A DNA stretch of 58,601 nt from an uncultured Oscillibacter sp. (GCA_910585385.1 CAJUDV010000012.1:1-58601); one strand, 5' to 3'. Numbered from the stretch's first letter, positions 25,344 to 34,826 are shown. Notes: generated by a model not told the origin, from the sequence alone. Numbers and translations are program-made.

Positions 25344-26451
25344 AGATGAAAAAGAATTTGCGGGGCCAGAGCTCCGACTTCCTCCAGAACAACCTGGTGC
25401 CGCTGATGTTTATCATCATCTGCGCCATCTGCATCCCCCTGTCCGATTTTTCCCCCAGCTATCTGCTCAACGAGATTGTCACCCGCATGGGCCGGAACAT
25501 TTTCCTGATCCTGAGCCTCTTGATCCCCATCATGGCGGGCATGGGATTGAACTTCGGCATGACCCTGGGCAGGTGGCCCTGATCTTCGTCACCGACTGGC
25601 AGATCTGGGGCATTCCCGGCGTGGTGCTGGCCATGATCCTCTCTGTGCCCCTGTCCGCCCTTCTGGGCCTCATGTGCGGCAAGCTCATGAACATGGCCAA
25701 GGGCCGTGAGATGATCCTGGGCTATATGATGAACTACTTCGTCACAGGCCTCTACCAGCTGCTGGTGCTCTACTTTATGGGCTCCATCATCCCCATCAAG
25801 CATGCCTCCATCCGCCTGCCCAGAGGCTATGGCATCCGCACCACCGTGAACCTGGCCAATATGCGCCAGTGTCTGGACAATGAGTTCGCCATCCTCTACA
25901 AGGGCGTGAAGATTCCGGTTTTGAACTTCATCATCATCGCCCTGCTGTGCCTGTTCGTCGTCTGGTTCCGCCGGACGAAGCTGGGCCAGGATATGCGGGC
26001 CGTGGGCCAGGACATGGAGGTGGCCCAGGCCGCCGGCATCAATGTGGACCGCACCCGGATTATCTCCATCATCATCTCCACAGTCTTTGCCGGCTTCGGC
26101 CAGATCATCTACCTCCAGAACATCGGCAACTTCCCCACCTACACCGCCCACTCCCAGATCGGCATGTTCTGCATCGCCGCGCTGCTGGTGGGAGGCGCCA
26201 GCGTGGAGAGGGCCTCCATCGGAAACGTCTTTTTGGGCGTCATCCTGTTCCACACCATGTTCATCGTGGCGCCCAGGGCGGGTGTCGCCATCACCGGCGA
26301 CGCCATGATCGGAGAGTATTTCCGTGTGTTCGTCTCCTACGGCGTCATCACGCTGGCCCTGATCATGTATGAGATCAAGAAGCGCAGGGCCAGGAGCCAG
26401 GGCGGCGAGCTGCTGGCAAGGGCCCAGCGGGAGGGAGGCGTTCAGTCATGA
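25340..26451 (+). pseudogene. Second ABC permease (BPD_transp_2), frameshifted
   Basis: Two ORFs make up one permease. 25340-25582 encodes the first 77 residues (ending MGLNFGMTLG then RWP-stop), and 25573-26451 encodes the rest, beginning QVALIFVTDWQIWG. The family normally reads MGLNFGMTLGAMAGQ at this point, as the paralogous reading suggests. CTGGGCAGGTGGCC looks like the product of a 13-bp deletion between two GGGC repeats that removed GCCATGGCCGGGC. The loop VGQDMEVAQAAGINVDR and GGASVERASIGNVFLG are intact. It is either a true inactivating mutation or a sequence error. If real, the transporter would have to work with one permease type or be dead. Confidence 0.85.
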
Positions 26452-26945
26452 GAGGAAAAACGCTTCTGATCCGCATTGCCGCTCTGGCTGTCTGCGCCGC
26501 CTTGGCCGCCGCCATGATGGTCATCGGCCGCGGACACACCCTCTACTTTGACAACAAGACCATTGAGGACTATCAGGGCCAGGAGTACAAGGCCTTTGAG
26601 CGGGTGGTGGTCACCGTCAAGGGCGAGGAGGTCGCCAAGCTGGGCAAGCGGGAGCGCGGCATGGCCACCTGGATCGGCCAGAGCTTCAAAATGACCCTGG
26701 AGATCACCGAGAAGAAGGGTGACGAGCCCCGGACTGAGGAGGTCAGCATCCAGCTTCCCTACGGCGTGGACGGCATCGTCATCAACCTGCCCGCCTATCT
26801 GGCAGGGCTGCCTGAGGAGGCCTGGTTCTCCGAGTTCGTTCCCATGGTGGAGGAGGAGCCCGCGGAGGAAGAGCCGCTTCCCGGTGAGGGCGATGAGTTC
26901 GGCCTGGAGGGTGATCTTGGCATGGAGGGCGACCTGGGCGTCTGA
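26448..26945 (+). CDS. Small membrane-anchored protein of the DUF3798 transporter operon
   Basis: A 165-residue protein with an N-terminal hydrophobic anchor or signal (TLLIRIAALAVCAALAAAMMVIG), a central domain of about 100 residues (TLYFDNKTIEDYQGQEYKAF) and a very acidic, Gly-rich tail (EEEPAEEEPLPGEGDEF). It overlaps the permease gene by four bases and is the last gene of the operon. I do not recognise a function; it may belong to the DUF6672 group that accompanies such transporters, stated from memory. An accessory role on the outer face of the membrane is inferred from the anchor and operon. Confidence 0.8.
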   Translation: MRGKTLLIRIAALAVCAALAAAMMVIGRGHTLYFDNKTIEDYQGQEYKAFERVVVTVKGEEVAKLGKRERGMATWIGQSFKMTLEITEKKGDEPRTEEVSIQLPYGVDGIVINLPAYLAGLPEEAWFSEFVPMVEEEPAEEEPLPGEGDEFGLEGDLGMEGDLGV

Positions 26946-27014
26946 TTTTTCCGGGAAATACGTGTAAGAGTCCGTTGAAAAGTGGTATGATACTGGAAGA
27001 CGGCAAAATCACCG

Positions 27015-27050
27015 CAGCCTGCCGGATCGCTTCGGCAGGCTGTGATTTTT
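27015..27050 (+). terminator. Intrinsic terminator of the transporter operon
   Basis: CAGCCTGCCG and CGGCAGGCTG pair around an 8-nt loop and are followed by TGATTTTT. The pepD-like ATG is only 13 bp downstream, so its transcript probably starts upstream and reads through this hairpin, or the hairpin regulates it. Confidence 0.75.
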
Positions 27051-27062
27051 GGGAGGATTACT

Positions 27063-28511
27063 ATGGCGGTTTTATCAAATTTGGAGCCCAAGGCGGTATT
27101 CGAGTATTTTGAAAAGCTGTGCGCCGTGCCCCACGGCAGCGGCAACACAAAGATCATCAGCGACCTGTGCGTGGGCTTCGCCAAGGAGCTGGGCCTGAAA
27201 TGGCGGCAGGATGCGCTTAACAATGTGGTGATTTGGAAGGGTGGGACTCCCGGCTACGAGAACGCGGAGCCTGTGATCCTCCAAGGTCACATGGATATGG
27301 TGTGCGCCAAGACGGAGCACTGCGATAAGGACATGACCCGGGAGGGGCTGGATCTGGCCACCGACGGAGAGTACGTCTGGGCGGAGGAGACGTCCCTGGG
27401 CGGGGACAACTGTATTGCCGTGGCCATGGCCCTGGCGCTTCTGGCGGATAAGACCATGCCCCATCCGCCTCTGGAGGCGGTGTTCACCGTGGACGAGGAG
27501 GTTGGCATGGAGGGGGCCTTCGGCCTGGACTGCTCCGACCTCAAAGGGCGGCAGCTCTTGAATCTGGATTCCGAGGAGGAGGGGGTTTTCACCGTCTCCT
27601 GCGCCGGCGGCGTGCGAATGGACTGCCGCCTTCCCGGCAGCCGCGGACCCCTGACGGGGGAGACCGGCTATGCCGTTACCATCTCCGGCCTCCAGGGCGG
27701 CCACTCCGGCGCGGACATCGACAAGGGCCGGGCCTCCGCCAATGTTCTGGCGGGCCGTGTGCTGTACAGCGCCATGGAGCGCGTTCCGGGCCTGCGGCTG
27801 GCGGACGTCCGGGGAGGGAAGTTCGACAATGTGATCTGCCCCTTTAACGTGGCAAAAGTGGCTGTTCCCGCAGGAAAAGAGGCGGAGTTTGAGGCCTTTA
27901 TCAGGGAGTTTGACGGAGTGCTGAAAAACGAGTACGCCGGGTGTGACGAGGGGGTCACCCTCGTCTGCCAGCGGACCGCGGTGGAGACCGCCCTCTCTCC
28001 AGAGGACACCCACCGCATTCTGCGGACGCTGCTGGCTCTGCCCCAGGGTGTCCAGGCTATGAACGCAGATTTCCCCGGCCTGGTGCAGACGTCGCTGAAC
28101 CTGGGCGTGATGTCTGTGGAGGCGGACGGGCTGCACCTGACCCTCTCCATCCGCTCCTGCATTGCCTCTCAGAAGGCGATGCTGTGCCAGCGGGTGCGGG
28201 CCGTCATCGAGACCGGCGGCGGCACCGCGGAAGAGCGGAGCGGCTACCCCGGCTGGCAGTACCAGCGGGAGTCCGCCATGCGTCAGAGGCTGATGGAAGT
28301 CTACCGGGACCTGAACGGCAAAGACGCCGTGATTGAGGCCACCCACGGCGGCCTGGAGTGCGGCCTGTTTATCGAAAAGCTCCCCGGCCTGGACGCCGTG
28401 TCTCTGGGACCGGAGCTCCGGGACATTCACTCTCCCCGGGAGCGGCTGGGCGTGGCTTCTACGCAGCGAGTCTACCGCTTGGTGTGCGAGTTTTTAAAGC
28501 GCAGCAAATGA
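27063..28511 (+). CDS. pepD: Aminoacyl-histidine dipeptidase (PepD family, M20)
   Basis: A 482-residue cytoplasmic metallodipeptidase of the M20 family. Zinc-site features seen are ILQGHMDMVC (His, Asp), GGDNCIAVAMAL (bridging Asp), VDEEVGMEGA (catalytic and metal Glu), LNLDSEEEG and the late ATHGGLECG His. The AVPHGSGN N-terminus is typical of PepD. It cleaves small dipeptides, Xaa-His and others. GGGAGG lies before the ATG. It is downstream of the DUF3798 operon but separated by a terminator, so functional linkage, such as peptide uptake, is only a possibility. A terminator follows at 28614. Confidence 0.94.
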   Translation: MAVLSNLEPKAVFEYFEKLCAVPHGSGNTKIISDLCVGFAKELGLKWRQDALNNVVIWKGGTPGYENAEPVILQGHMDMVCAKTEHCDKDMTREGLDLATDGEYVWAEETSLGGDNCIAVAMALALLADKTMPHPPLEAVFTVDEEVGMEGAFGLDCSDLKGRQLLNLDSEEEGVFTVSCAGGVRMDCRLPGSRGPLTGETGYAVTISGLQGGHSGADIDKGRASANVLAGRVLYSAMERVPGLRLADVRGGKFDNVICPFNVAKVAVPAGKEAEFEAFIREFDGVLKNEYAGCDEGVTLVCQRTAVETALSPEDTHRILRTLLALPQGVQAMNADFPGLVQTSLNLGVMSVEADGLHLTLSIRSCIASQKAMLCQRVRAVIETGGGTAEERSGYPGWQYQRESAMRQRLMEVYRDLNGKDAVIEATHGGLECGLFIEKLPGLDAVSLGPELRDIHSPRERLGVASTQRVYRLVCEFLKRSK

Positions 28512-28613
28512 CGAGCCGCCTGCGGGTGCCGTTGCTGCGGACCTTTCCACCGGCGGGCCGGTCCTCCGCCGGCGCGGGAAGCCCGCGGGCGTTTTCTGAG
28601 GAATTATGCGTGT

Positions 28614-28648
28614 AAAAGCCCGGAGGTTCATGGGATCTCCGGGCTTTT
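28614..28648 (+). terminator. Intrinsic terminator after pepD
   Basis: AAAAGCCCGGAG and CTCCGGGCTTTT pair perfectly around an 11-nt loop, followed by TTC. Confidence 0.85.
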
Positions 28649-28780
28649 TCGCGGGAATCTGGCGCTGGCGCCGCCGTTTTTTGCGGATAAAAAGAAATTT
28701 TTGTCATTCCCGACTTTTTGGAAACTTTTTTCCCAATTTTCCGTCTTAATAGATGTATAAATTTTGTAACCATTTTGTTA

Positions 28781-28820
28781 TTGCATTATGGGGAAGACTG
28801 TACTATTATTAGTAGTACAG
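28781..28820 (+). promoter_or_regulatory. Promoter with overlapping operator dyad for the HlyD/MacB-like exporter
   Basis: TTGCAT and TATTAT with a 17-bp spacer. The dyad CTGTACTA-N7-TAGTACAG (28798-28820) covers the -10 box, the layout of a repressor site. The GTACTA/TAGTAC arms recall operators of YtrA-like GntR regulators, but no such gene is in the window. The ATG at 28850 lies about 35 bp downstream of the -10 box. Confidence 0.75.
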
Positions 28821-28849
28821 TTTACAGGATCACGGAAAAGGAGAATAAC

Positions 28850-30538
28850 ATGGCAGAAGTGAAAGAGCGCGAGGAGCTGTCTCAGGCCCAGGGAACAGAG
28901 ACTGCGGCGGTCCAGGAGGCGGGGAGCGCGCCCGCCAAGGTGCCGCTGAGGGAGAAGTGGAAGGCCATGCCCCGGAAGAAACGGCGGAAGATTGTCCGCC
29001 TGGTGATCCTCCTGCTGGTGCTGGCCATAATCGGGGGCGTTTTGTACAAGGTCCTCGGCGGCAAGAAGGAGGAGGAGAGCGAGATCATCACCGACGTGGT
29101 GCAGTATGGCTCCATCACCTCCATTGTGGACGGCATCGGCCTGGCAAAGGCCAGGAGCAGCGAGACCATCACCCTCACCACCGCCGGCACCGTGCTGGAC
29201 GTGCTGGTGGCGGAGGGCGACGTGGTCACCGCCGGTACGCCCCTGTTTACCATTGACAGCCCGGCGGCGGAGACCGCCGTGCAGAAGGCCCGCAGCAATC
29301 TGGAGGGCTACCAGAAGCAGCTGAACCAGGCGGAGAAGGACATCGCGGGATTGAACCTCTCCGCGGGCTATCCCGGAAAGCTCCTGGAGACCGTCACCCT
29401 GAATCCCGGCGACACCATCACCAAGGGGACGAAGGTAGCGGTGCTGGCGGACGACACCCGCCTGCGCCTGACCCAGTACTACAGCTACGCCTACGCTGGG
29501 GAGCTCCATGCCGGCCAGACGGTGGACGTGTCCGTCCCCGCCCTGATGAGCACCATCCCCGGCCGGGTGGAGGCGGTACATATGGTCAGCCGCATCACTA
29601 CGGAGGGCTCCAAGCTCTTCTCCGCGGAGATCATCATTGACAACGAGGGGGCCCTCACCGCCGAGATGGCGGCCTCCGCCACCGTCAATGTGAACGGCGA
29701 GACCGTCTATCCCTACGAGCCGGGGAAGCTGGAGTACTACCGCACCGGCGATCTGTGCTCCACCGTCAGCGGCACCGTGATCTCCAGCGGCCTGGTGGAC
29801 TATCTCCAGGTGTCCGCCGGTCAGGTGCTGGTGACCATCGACGGCGAGGAGAGCGAGAGCGAGCTCTTCACCATTGAGCAGAACCTGGAGACCGCCCGGG
29901 AGGACCTGGAGACCGCCGAGAAGAACCTGGCCAACTGCCAGGCCGTGGCGCCCATTGACGGCATGGTCATCGGCCTGACCATCCAGCCCGGAGACGAGAT
30001 CGCCGCCAACACCACCCTGGTTACCATCTCCGACACCTCCTCCATCATCGTCTCCGCCAACGTGGACGAGCGGAACATCAGCTATATCAAGCCCGGCATG
30101 ATGGTGGAGCTGAACCAGTGGGGCAATCCCGCCATGGGCATGGTGGAGACGGTCAGCATGTCCTCCACCGTCAACAACGGCGTGGCCACATACCCCATCA
30201 CCATCTCCGCCGACAACGGCGAGGGCACCATCCAGGTCAACAGCTACCTGGATTACAGCCTCACCGCCAGTGAGAACGACAACTGCCTGACCCTGCCCCT
30301 CCAGTGCGTGCGCACCGTGTCCACGGAGGAGGGCGAGACGCTGCAGGTGGTCTACGTCTCCGGCAGCAAGCCGGACAATGCCGTGGAGAACGTCATGGTG
30401 GACGAACAGATTCCCGAGGGCTATTGGGCCGTGCCGGTGGAGATCGGCATCTCCGACAACTACAGCGTGGAGATCCGCTCCGGCGTGGAAGAGGGCACTG
30501 AGGTCTTTACCCAGATGCAGTCCATGTACGGCTGGTGA
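28850..30538 (+). CDS. HlyD/MacA-like membrane fusion (adaptor) protein of an ABC exporter
   Basis: A 562-residue membrane-anchored adaptor. A charged, cytoplasmic N-terminus (residues 1-50) is followed by one membrane helix (VRLVILLLVLAIIGGVLY). Two biotinyl-lipoyl-like halves (LTTAGTVLDVLVAEGDVV and the later VAPIDGMVIGLTIQPGDEI) flank helical hairpin segments (QNLETAREDLETAEKNL). Beta-barrel domains follow. Such proteins work with MacB-type ATPase/permease pairs, which follow immediately here. In a Gram-positive host it would bridge the membrane and the cell wall space. Likely substrates are peptides, antibiotics or wall-active compounds; none is indicated. A duplicated lipoyl-like region makes it longer than usual. 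Confidence 0.9.
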   Translation: MAEVKEREELSQAQGTETAAVQEAGSAPAKVPLREKWKAMPRKKRRKIVRLVILLLVLAIIGGVLYKVLGGKKEEESEIITDVVQYGSITSIVDGIGLAKARSSETITLTTAGTVLDVLVAEGDVVTAGTPLFTIDSPAAETAVQKARSNLEGYQKQLNQAEKDIAGLNLSAGYPGKLLETVTLNPGDTITKGTKVAVLADDTRLRLTQYYSYAYAGELHAGQTVDVSVPALMSTIPGRVEAVHMVSRITTEGSKLFSAEIIIDNEGALTAEMAASATVNVNGETVYPYEPGKLEYYRTGDLCSTVSGTVISSGLVDYLQVSAGQVLVTIDGEESESELFTIEQNLETAREDLETAEKNLANCQAVAPIDGMVIGLTIQPGDEIAANTTLVTISDTSSIIVSANVDERNISYIKPGMMVELNQWGNPAMGMVETVSMSSTVNNGVATYPITISADNGEGTIQVNSYLDYSLTASENDNCLTLPLQCVRTVSTEEGETLQVVYVSGSKPDNAVENVMVDEQIPEGYWAVPVEIGISDNYSVEIRSGVEEGTEVFTQMQSMYGW

Positions 30539-30542
30539 TCCC

Positions 30543-31244
30543 ATGGCACATTTGGTAGAATTGCGGGACGTCTATAAGATCTACGGCGAGGGCCTGGAGA
30601 GCGAGGTCCGCGCCCTGGACGGGGTGTCCCTGACGGTGGAGACCGGGGAGTTTTTGGCCATCGTGGGCCAGTCCGGCTCCGGAAAATCCACCATGATGAA
30701 CGTATTGGGCTGCCTGGACATCCCCACCCGGGGGGATTATTACCTGGAGGGCACCGACGTCCGGGAGCTGACAGATAAGGAGCTGAGCCTCATCCGCAAC
30801 AAGGAGATCGGCTTCATCTTCCAGCAGTACAACCTGATCCAGAGCCTGACGGTGCTGGAGAACGTGGAGCTGCCTTTGATCTATCAGGGCATCAACGCCG
30901 ACGACCGCTACGACATGGCCATGGAGGCGCTGGAGCGGGTGGGCCTGGCGGGCCGCGTGAAGCACAAGCCCACGGAGATGTCCGGCGGCCAGCAGCAGCG
31001 GGTGGCCATCGCCCGGGCCATCGCCACCCATCCCCCCATCATCATGGCCGACGAGCCCACCGGCGCCCTGGACTCCCGCACGGGCCAGGAGGTGCTGCAG
31101 TTCCTCCAGCAGCTCAATAGGGAGGGCAGCACCATCATCCTCATCACCCACGACAACGGCATCGCCGCCACCGCCCGCCGCTGTGTGCGGCTTCAGGATG
31201 GAAAGATCGTGGAGGACAGGGAACAGGAGGTGGACTGGCTTTGA
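30543..31244 (+). CDS. MacB/LolD-type ABC exporter ATPase
   Basis: A 233-residue ATPase of the MacB/FtsE/LolD clade. Walker A GQSGSGKSTMMN is near residue 41, the Q-loop FIFQQYNLI near 95, signature MSGGQQQRVAIARA near 145 and Walker B IIMADEPTGALDS with H-loop LITHD beyond. It sits 4 bp after the adaptor gene and overlaps the permease start by four bases. It is the motor of the HlyD/MacB-like exporter. Confidence 0.96.
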   Translation: MAHLVELRDVYKIYGEGLESEVRALDGVSLTVETGEFLAIVGQSGSGKSTMMNVLGCLDIPTRGDYYLEGTDVRELTDKELSLIRNKEIGFIFQQYNLIQSLTVLENVELPLIYQGINADDRYDMAMEALERVGLAGRVKHKPTEMSGGQQQRVAIARAIATHPPIIMADEPTGALDSRTGQEVLQFLQQLNREGSTIILITHDNGIAATARRCVRLQDGKIVEDREQEVDWL

Positions 31245-32500
31245 ATATCCGCCAAGCGGTAAAGATGGCCTGGAAGTCCATTGTGGGCAAGAAGGGCCGG
31301 TCCGCCCTGACCATGCTGGGCGTTATCATCGGCATCGCCGCCGTCATGACCATTGTGGCCACCATGAACGGCTACACGGCCAAGACCATGGAGCAGTACT
31401 CCGCCATGGGCAGCAACAAGATCAACGTGGAGATCTACAGCTACATGTACGTGGAGGATGCCAACGGCAACTGGGTCAGCGCGGGCAAGGACTACTTCCC
31501 GGACCTGTACGACTTCTGCAAGAGCCTTACAAAATACGTGGTGGGCGTGACCCCTCAGGGGCGCTGCAGCGCCACGGTGGTCTACGGCACCAAGAACTCC
31601 GACAACTTCCAGTGGGACTGGGAGACGCAGAGCGGCCAGCGGCGGCCGGAAATCTACTACGGCAGCGACCAGTACAGCGCCTGCAGCAACCTCACCGTGA
31701 TGAAGGGCCGGGATCTCTCCGAGCTGGACGTGAGCCGCTACAACCAGGTGTGCGTCATGGGCTCCCAGGCGGCGGAGACCTTCTTCGGCACCGCCGACCC
31801 GGTGGGCAAGAAGATCCAGCTCAACGGACAGAGCTTTGACGTGGTGGGCGTCTACGCCCCCCGCCTCACCGGGACCGACGCCCAGGGCAGCTTTATCGAC
31901 AACATCATCATCCTGCCCTACACCGCCCGCCGGGTCATGGGCGGCGAGACCATGGAGAGCTTTATCGTCAAGGCCAAGGACAGCGAGTCTGTGAAGGAGG
32001 CCACCAGCCGTATCCAGGGCTTTTTGAAGGGACTGGTGGACGAGTCCACCGGCGGGTTCTGGGTGGACTCCAACGACCAGTACCAGGACTATATGAACGA
32101 GCAGATGGCCATGATCTCCCTGGTGCTGGGGGGCATCGCGGCAATCTCCCTGCTGGTGGGCGGCATCGGCATCATGAACATCATGCTGGTGACCGTCACC
32201 GAGCGGACAAGAGAGATCGGCATCCGCCGGGCCATCGGCGCCCAGAGGAGCTCCATCGTCACCCAGTTTTTGATTGAGGCGGCCATGCTCTGCGGCATCG
32301 GCGGCATCATCGGGATCCTCCTGGGGACCCTGGGGAGCCGGATCGCGGGGCAGCTGCTGTTCCAGATGACCATCTACCCGGCGGCCTGGATCACCCTCAG
32401 CGCCTTCTCGCTGTCGGTGGCCCTGGGCGTGATCTTCGGCATCTATCCCGCGGCCAAGGCCGCCAAGCTCCAGCCTGTGGAGGCCCTCAGGGCAGAATAG
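31241..32500 (+). CDS. MacB-like ABC exporter permease (FtsX superfamily)
   Basis: A 419-residue permease with the MacB layout: one N-terminal membrane helix (residues about 20-45), a large extracytoplasmic MacB_PCD domain (about 50-280), and three C-terminal helices carrying the FtsX motif (VGGIGIMNIMLVTVTERTRE, IGIRRAIGA). The start is TTG at 31241 overlapping the ATPase stop. It completes a three-gene exporter with the adaptor and ATPase. Confidence 0.95.
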   Translation: MNIRQAVKMAWKSIVGKKGRSALTMLGVIIGIAAVMTIVATMNGYTAKTMEQYSAMGSNKINVEIYSYMYVEDANGNWVSAGKDYFPDLYDFCKSLTKYVVGVTPQGRCSATVVYGTKNSDNFQWDWETQSGQRRPEIYYGSDQYSACSNLTVMKGRDLSELDVSRYNQVCVMGSQAAETFFGTADPVGKKIQLNGQSFDVVGVYAPRLTGTDAQGSFIDNIIILPYTARRVMGGETMESFIVKAKDSESVKEATSRIQGFLKGLVDESTGGFWVDSNDQYQDYMNEQMAMISLVLGGIAAISLLVGGIGIMNIMLVTVTERTREIGIRRAIGAQRSSIVTQFLIEAAMLCGIGGIIGILLGTLGSRIAGQLLFQMTIYPAAWITLSAFSLSVALGVIFGIYPAAKAAKLQPVEALRAE

Positions 32501-32510
32501 GAGGAAGAAC

Positions 32511-34772
32511 ATGAAGAGATTTTTGAGTTTCCTGCTGGCGGCCGTCATGGCGTCGTCCCTGCTGGTTCTGCCGGCGGGGGCGGCGGAGGTGGTCCGTTTC
32601 TCCGACGTGACGGACCAGAACACCATTATGGCCGTGGAGTCCCTGCGGCTCATGGGGGTGCTGGACGGCTACAACGACAACACCTTCCGCCCCGGCGCGG
32701 CGCTGAACCGGGCCCAGTTCTGCAAGATGGCGGTGTACGCCATGAACGGCGAGGAGGAGCTGGGACTGTACAACACCGTCACCATCTTCCCGGACGCCAA
32801 GCCCTCCCACTGGGCCTCGGCCTACATCAACATGGCCTCCCGGAGGGGCATCATCGCCGGGTACCCTGACGGAAAGTTCCACCCGGAGCGGACCGTCACC
32901 GTGGGCCAGGCTGTCACCATCCTGCTGCGTATGCTGGGTTATGAGGATAAGGACATCGGCGGCGTTTGGCCTGCCAGCTACATGGCCGTGGGGGCCACCG
33001 TGGGCCTCACCGACGGCATCGGCACCAACGGAAACGCCACGCTGACCCGGGGCCAGGCGGCGCAGCTGTTTTTGAATTTGCTGCGCTCCGACATGAAGGA
33101 GAAGGGCAGCTATCTCTCCTCCCTCAATGCCACGGTTCTGGAGAATCAGGTGCTGGTGACCTCCTCCGCCACAGGCCCTGACGGGCTGGAGACCTCCATG
33201 AAGCTGGCCTCCGGCGAGGCGGTGTATCAGATGGCCTCCGGCAAGGCGTCCAATGGGGCGCTGAACGGCCTGCGGGGAACCCTGGTGCTGAATAAGAGCG
33301 GCAAGGTCATCACCTTTGTGCCGGACGCCATGGGCGTGCAGATGACCATTACGGTGGCCAGCGCCAAGGCCAGTCAGATTGTGGACGTCAGCGGCGCTGT
33401 TTACAACGTCACCGGTAAGACACAGACCTACTACAACGGCGAGGAGAAGCCCTGGAGCGAGGTGTTCTCCTGGGTCAGCGCCGGCAGCACCGTGACGCTG
33501 TACCTCAACTCCGCCGGCGGCGCGGACTACATCTTCGTGGGCGGCGGCTCCACGGCCAGTTCCGCCGTCATCGTCTATGACGATGGCTCCACCGCGGGCT
33601 TCGGCGATCTCACCGGCGGCGGCACCAACTACAAGCTGTACAAAAACGGCGCGGAGGTTCGGGCCAGGGACATCCGGAAGTACGACGTGGCCACCTACTC
33701 CCCTGCAACCAATTCCATACGGGTGTGCGATACCCGCATCAGCGGCTTCTATGAGAGCTGCTCCCCCAGTCCCGACGAGCCCTCGGAGATCACCGTGCTG
33801 GGCCACGCCTTCCCGGTGCTGGTCACGGCCCGGGAGAGTGTTGCCAAGTTCAAGCCCGGCGATCAGCTGACGCTTCTTCTCACGGAGGATAATCAGGTGG
33901 CCGGCGCCGTGGAGGCGAAGGGCAACGTTGCCACCAGCAACGCCATCGGCATCGTTCGGGAGGGCGGCCGGGTGGATCTCCTCTGCGGCATCACCCTCAC
34001 AGGTGGGGCCGAGGACGGAAAGGATCTGGAGGGCCAGCTGGTCCGGGTCTCCTCCACCTACCGCGGACACCTGAGCCTCTCCCGCCTCAGCGGCGGCAAC
34101 GCCATCGGCAATCTGGACGTGGCGGCCCGTACGATGGGACAGCGGAAGCTGGCGGACAACGTGATGATCTTCCAGAACGGTGTGGACGGCGTGGAGAGCG
34201 TCAGCCTCAGCAGCCTTACCGACGGCGTGATTCCCTCCGGCCGGATCGCCTACGCCAGGGTGAACTCCGCCGACAAGGTGGATCTGATTGTCCTGAACTC
34301 CGGCATCGACGGCACTGTGATCTACGGCAGAGTGTATCTGGAAATTGAGACTACGGAACATCCGGTATATGGCGGCGTGGATGACGAGGGGAATAAGGTA
34401 GTGGTGGATACGACCACGGAGAACCGGGAGAAGATGGGAGTGGAGTATGGTAATGGCCGGCGCACGAAGGCCTTTGCGATGCGCTACGACGTCAACGGCG
34501 GGGACTATGTGGCCGTGACCCTGAACCGCGGAGGTACCGGTTTCTCCAGCCTGAAGAAGCTGGATGAGACCAAGAACGTGCCAAACTCCGCCTGGACCAG
34601 CGAGAATCTGGTCACCATCGGCGGCCGGACCTACAAGGTGCCCTCCGATGTTCTGTGCTACAACCGTGACATGAAGATGTGGGTGACCCTGGCCGAGGCC
34701 CACGCCTACGCGGACCAGTGCAATATCTACACGGACGGCGGTTACGTCCGGTGCGTTGAGGTCAAGAGGTAA
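32511..34772 (+). CDS. Secreted S-layer homology (SLH) domain protein
   Basis: A 753-residue exported protein with signal peptide MKRFLSFLLAAVMASSLLVL ending near AGAAE. Three SLH repeats follow at about residues 28-75 (GYNDNTFRPGAALNRAQFCK), 88-140 (GYPDGKFHPERTVTVGQAVT) and 145-190 (LTRGQAAQLFLNLL). SLH repeats anchor proteins to pyruvylated wall polymers. The remaining ~550 residues are beta-rich and not recognised. It begins 10 bp after the exporter permease with AGGAGG, so it is probably in the same operon. That suggests a role at the cell surface linked to the exporter. A strong terminator follows. Confidence 0.9.
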   Translation: MKRFLSFLLAAVMASSLLVLPAGAAEVVRFSDVTDQNTIMAVESLRLMGVLDGYNDNTFRPGAALNRAQFCKMAVYAMNGEEELGLYNTVTIFPDAKPSHWASAYINMASRRGIIAGYPDGKFHPERTVTVGQAVTILLRMLGYEDKDIGGVWPASYMAVGATVGLTDGIGTNGNATLTRGQAAQLFLNLLRSDMKEKGSYLSSLNATVLENQVLVTSSATGPDGLETSMKLASGEAVYQMASGKASNGALNGLRGTLVLNKSGKVITFVPDAMGVQMTITVASAKASQIVDVSGAVYNVTGKTQTYYNGEEKPWSEVFSWVSAGSTVTLYLNSAGGADYIFVGGGSTASSAVIVYDDGSTAGFGDLTGGGTNYKLYKNGAEVRARDIRKYDVATYSPATNSIRVCDTRISGFYESCSPSPDEPSEITVLGHAFPVLVTARESVAKFKPGDQLTLLLTEDNQVAGAVEAKGNVATSNAIGIVREGGRVDLLCGITLTGGAEDGKDLEGQLVRVSSTYRGHLSLSRLSGGNAIGNLDVAARTMGQRKLADNVMIFQNGVDGVESVSLSSLTDGVIPSGRIAYARVNSADKVDLIVLNSGIDGTVIYGRVYLEIETTEHPVYGGVDDEGNKVVVDTTTENREKMGVEYGNGRRTKAFAMRYDVNGGDYVAVTLNRGGTGFSSLKKLDETKNVPNSAWTSENLVTIGGRTYKVPSDVLCYNRDMKMWVTLAEAHAYADQCNIYTDGGYVRCVEVKR

Positions 34773-34787
34773 CCTTTTCCAAAAGCC

Positions 34788-34826
34788 AAAAGGAGCGTGT
34801 TTCACGGTGAAACACGCTCCTTTTTT
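34788..34826 (+). terminator. Intrinsic terminator after the SLH gene
   Basis: An almost uninterrupted inverted repeat (AAAAGGAGCGTGTTTCAC with its complement at 34807-34824) followed by six T residues. Confidence 0.92.

Larger units (their letters stand above)
28512..28849. other. Intergenic region with terminator and regulated promoter
   Basis: This 338-bp stretch holds no gene that I can support. It contains the pepD terminator (28614-28648), an AT-rich stretch and the promoter/operator of the exporter operon (28781-28820). Confidence 0.7.
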
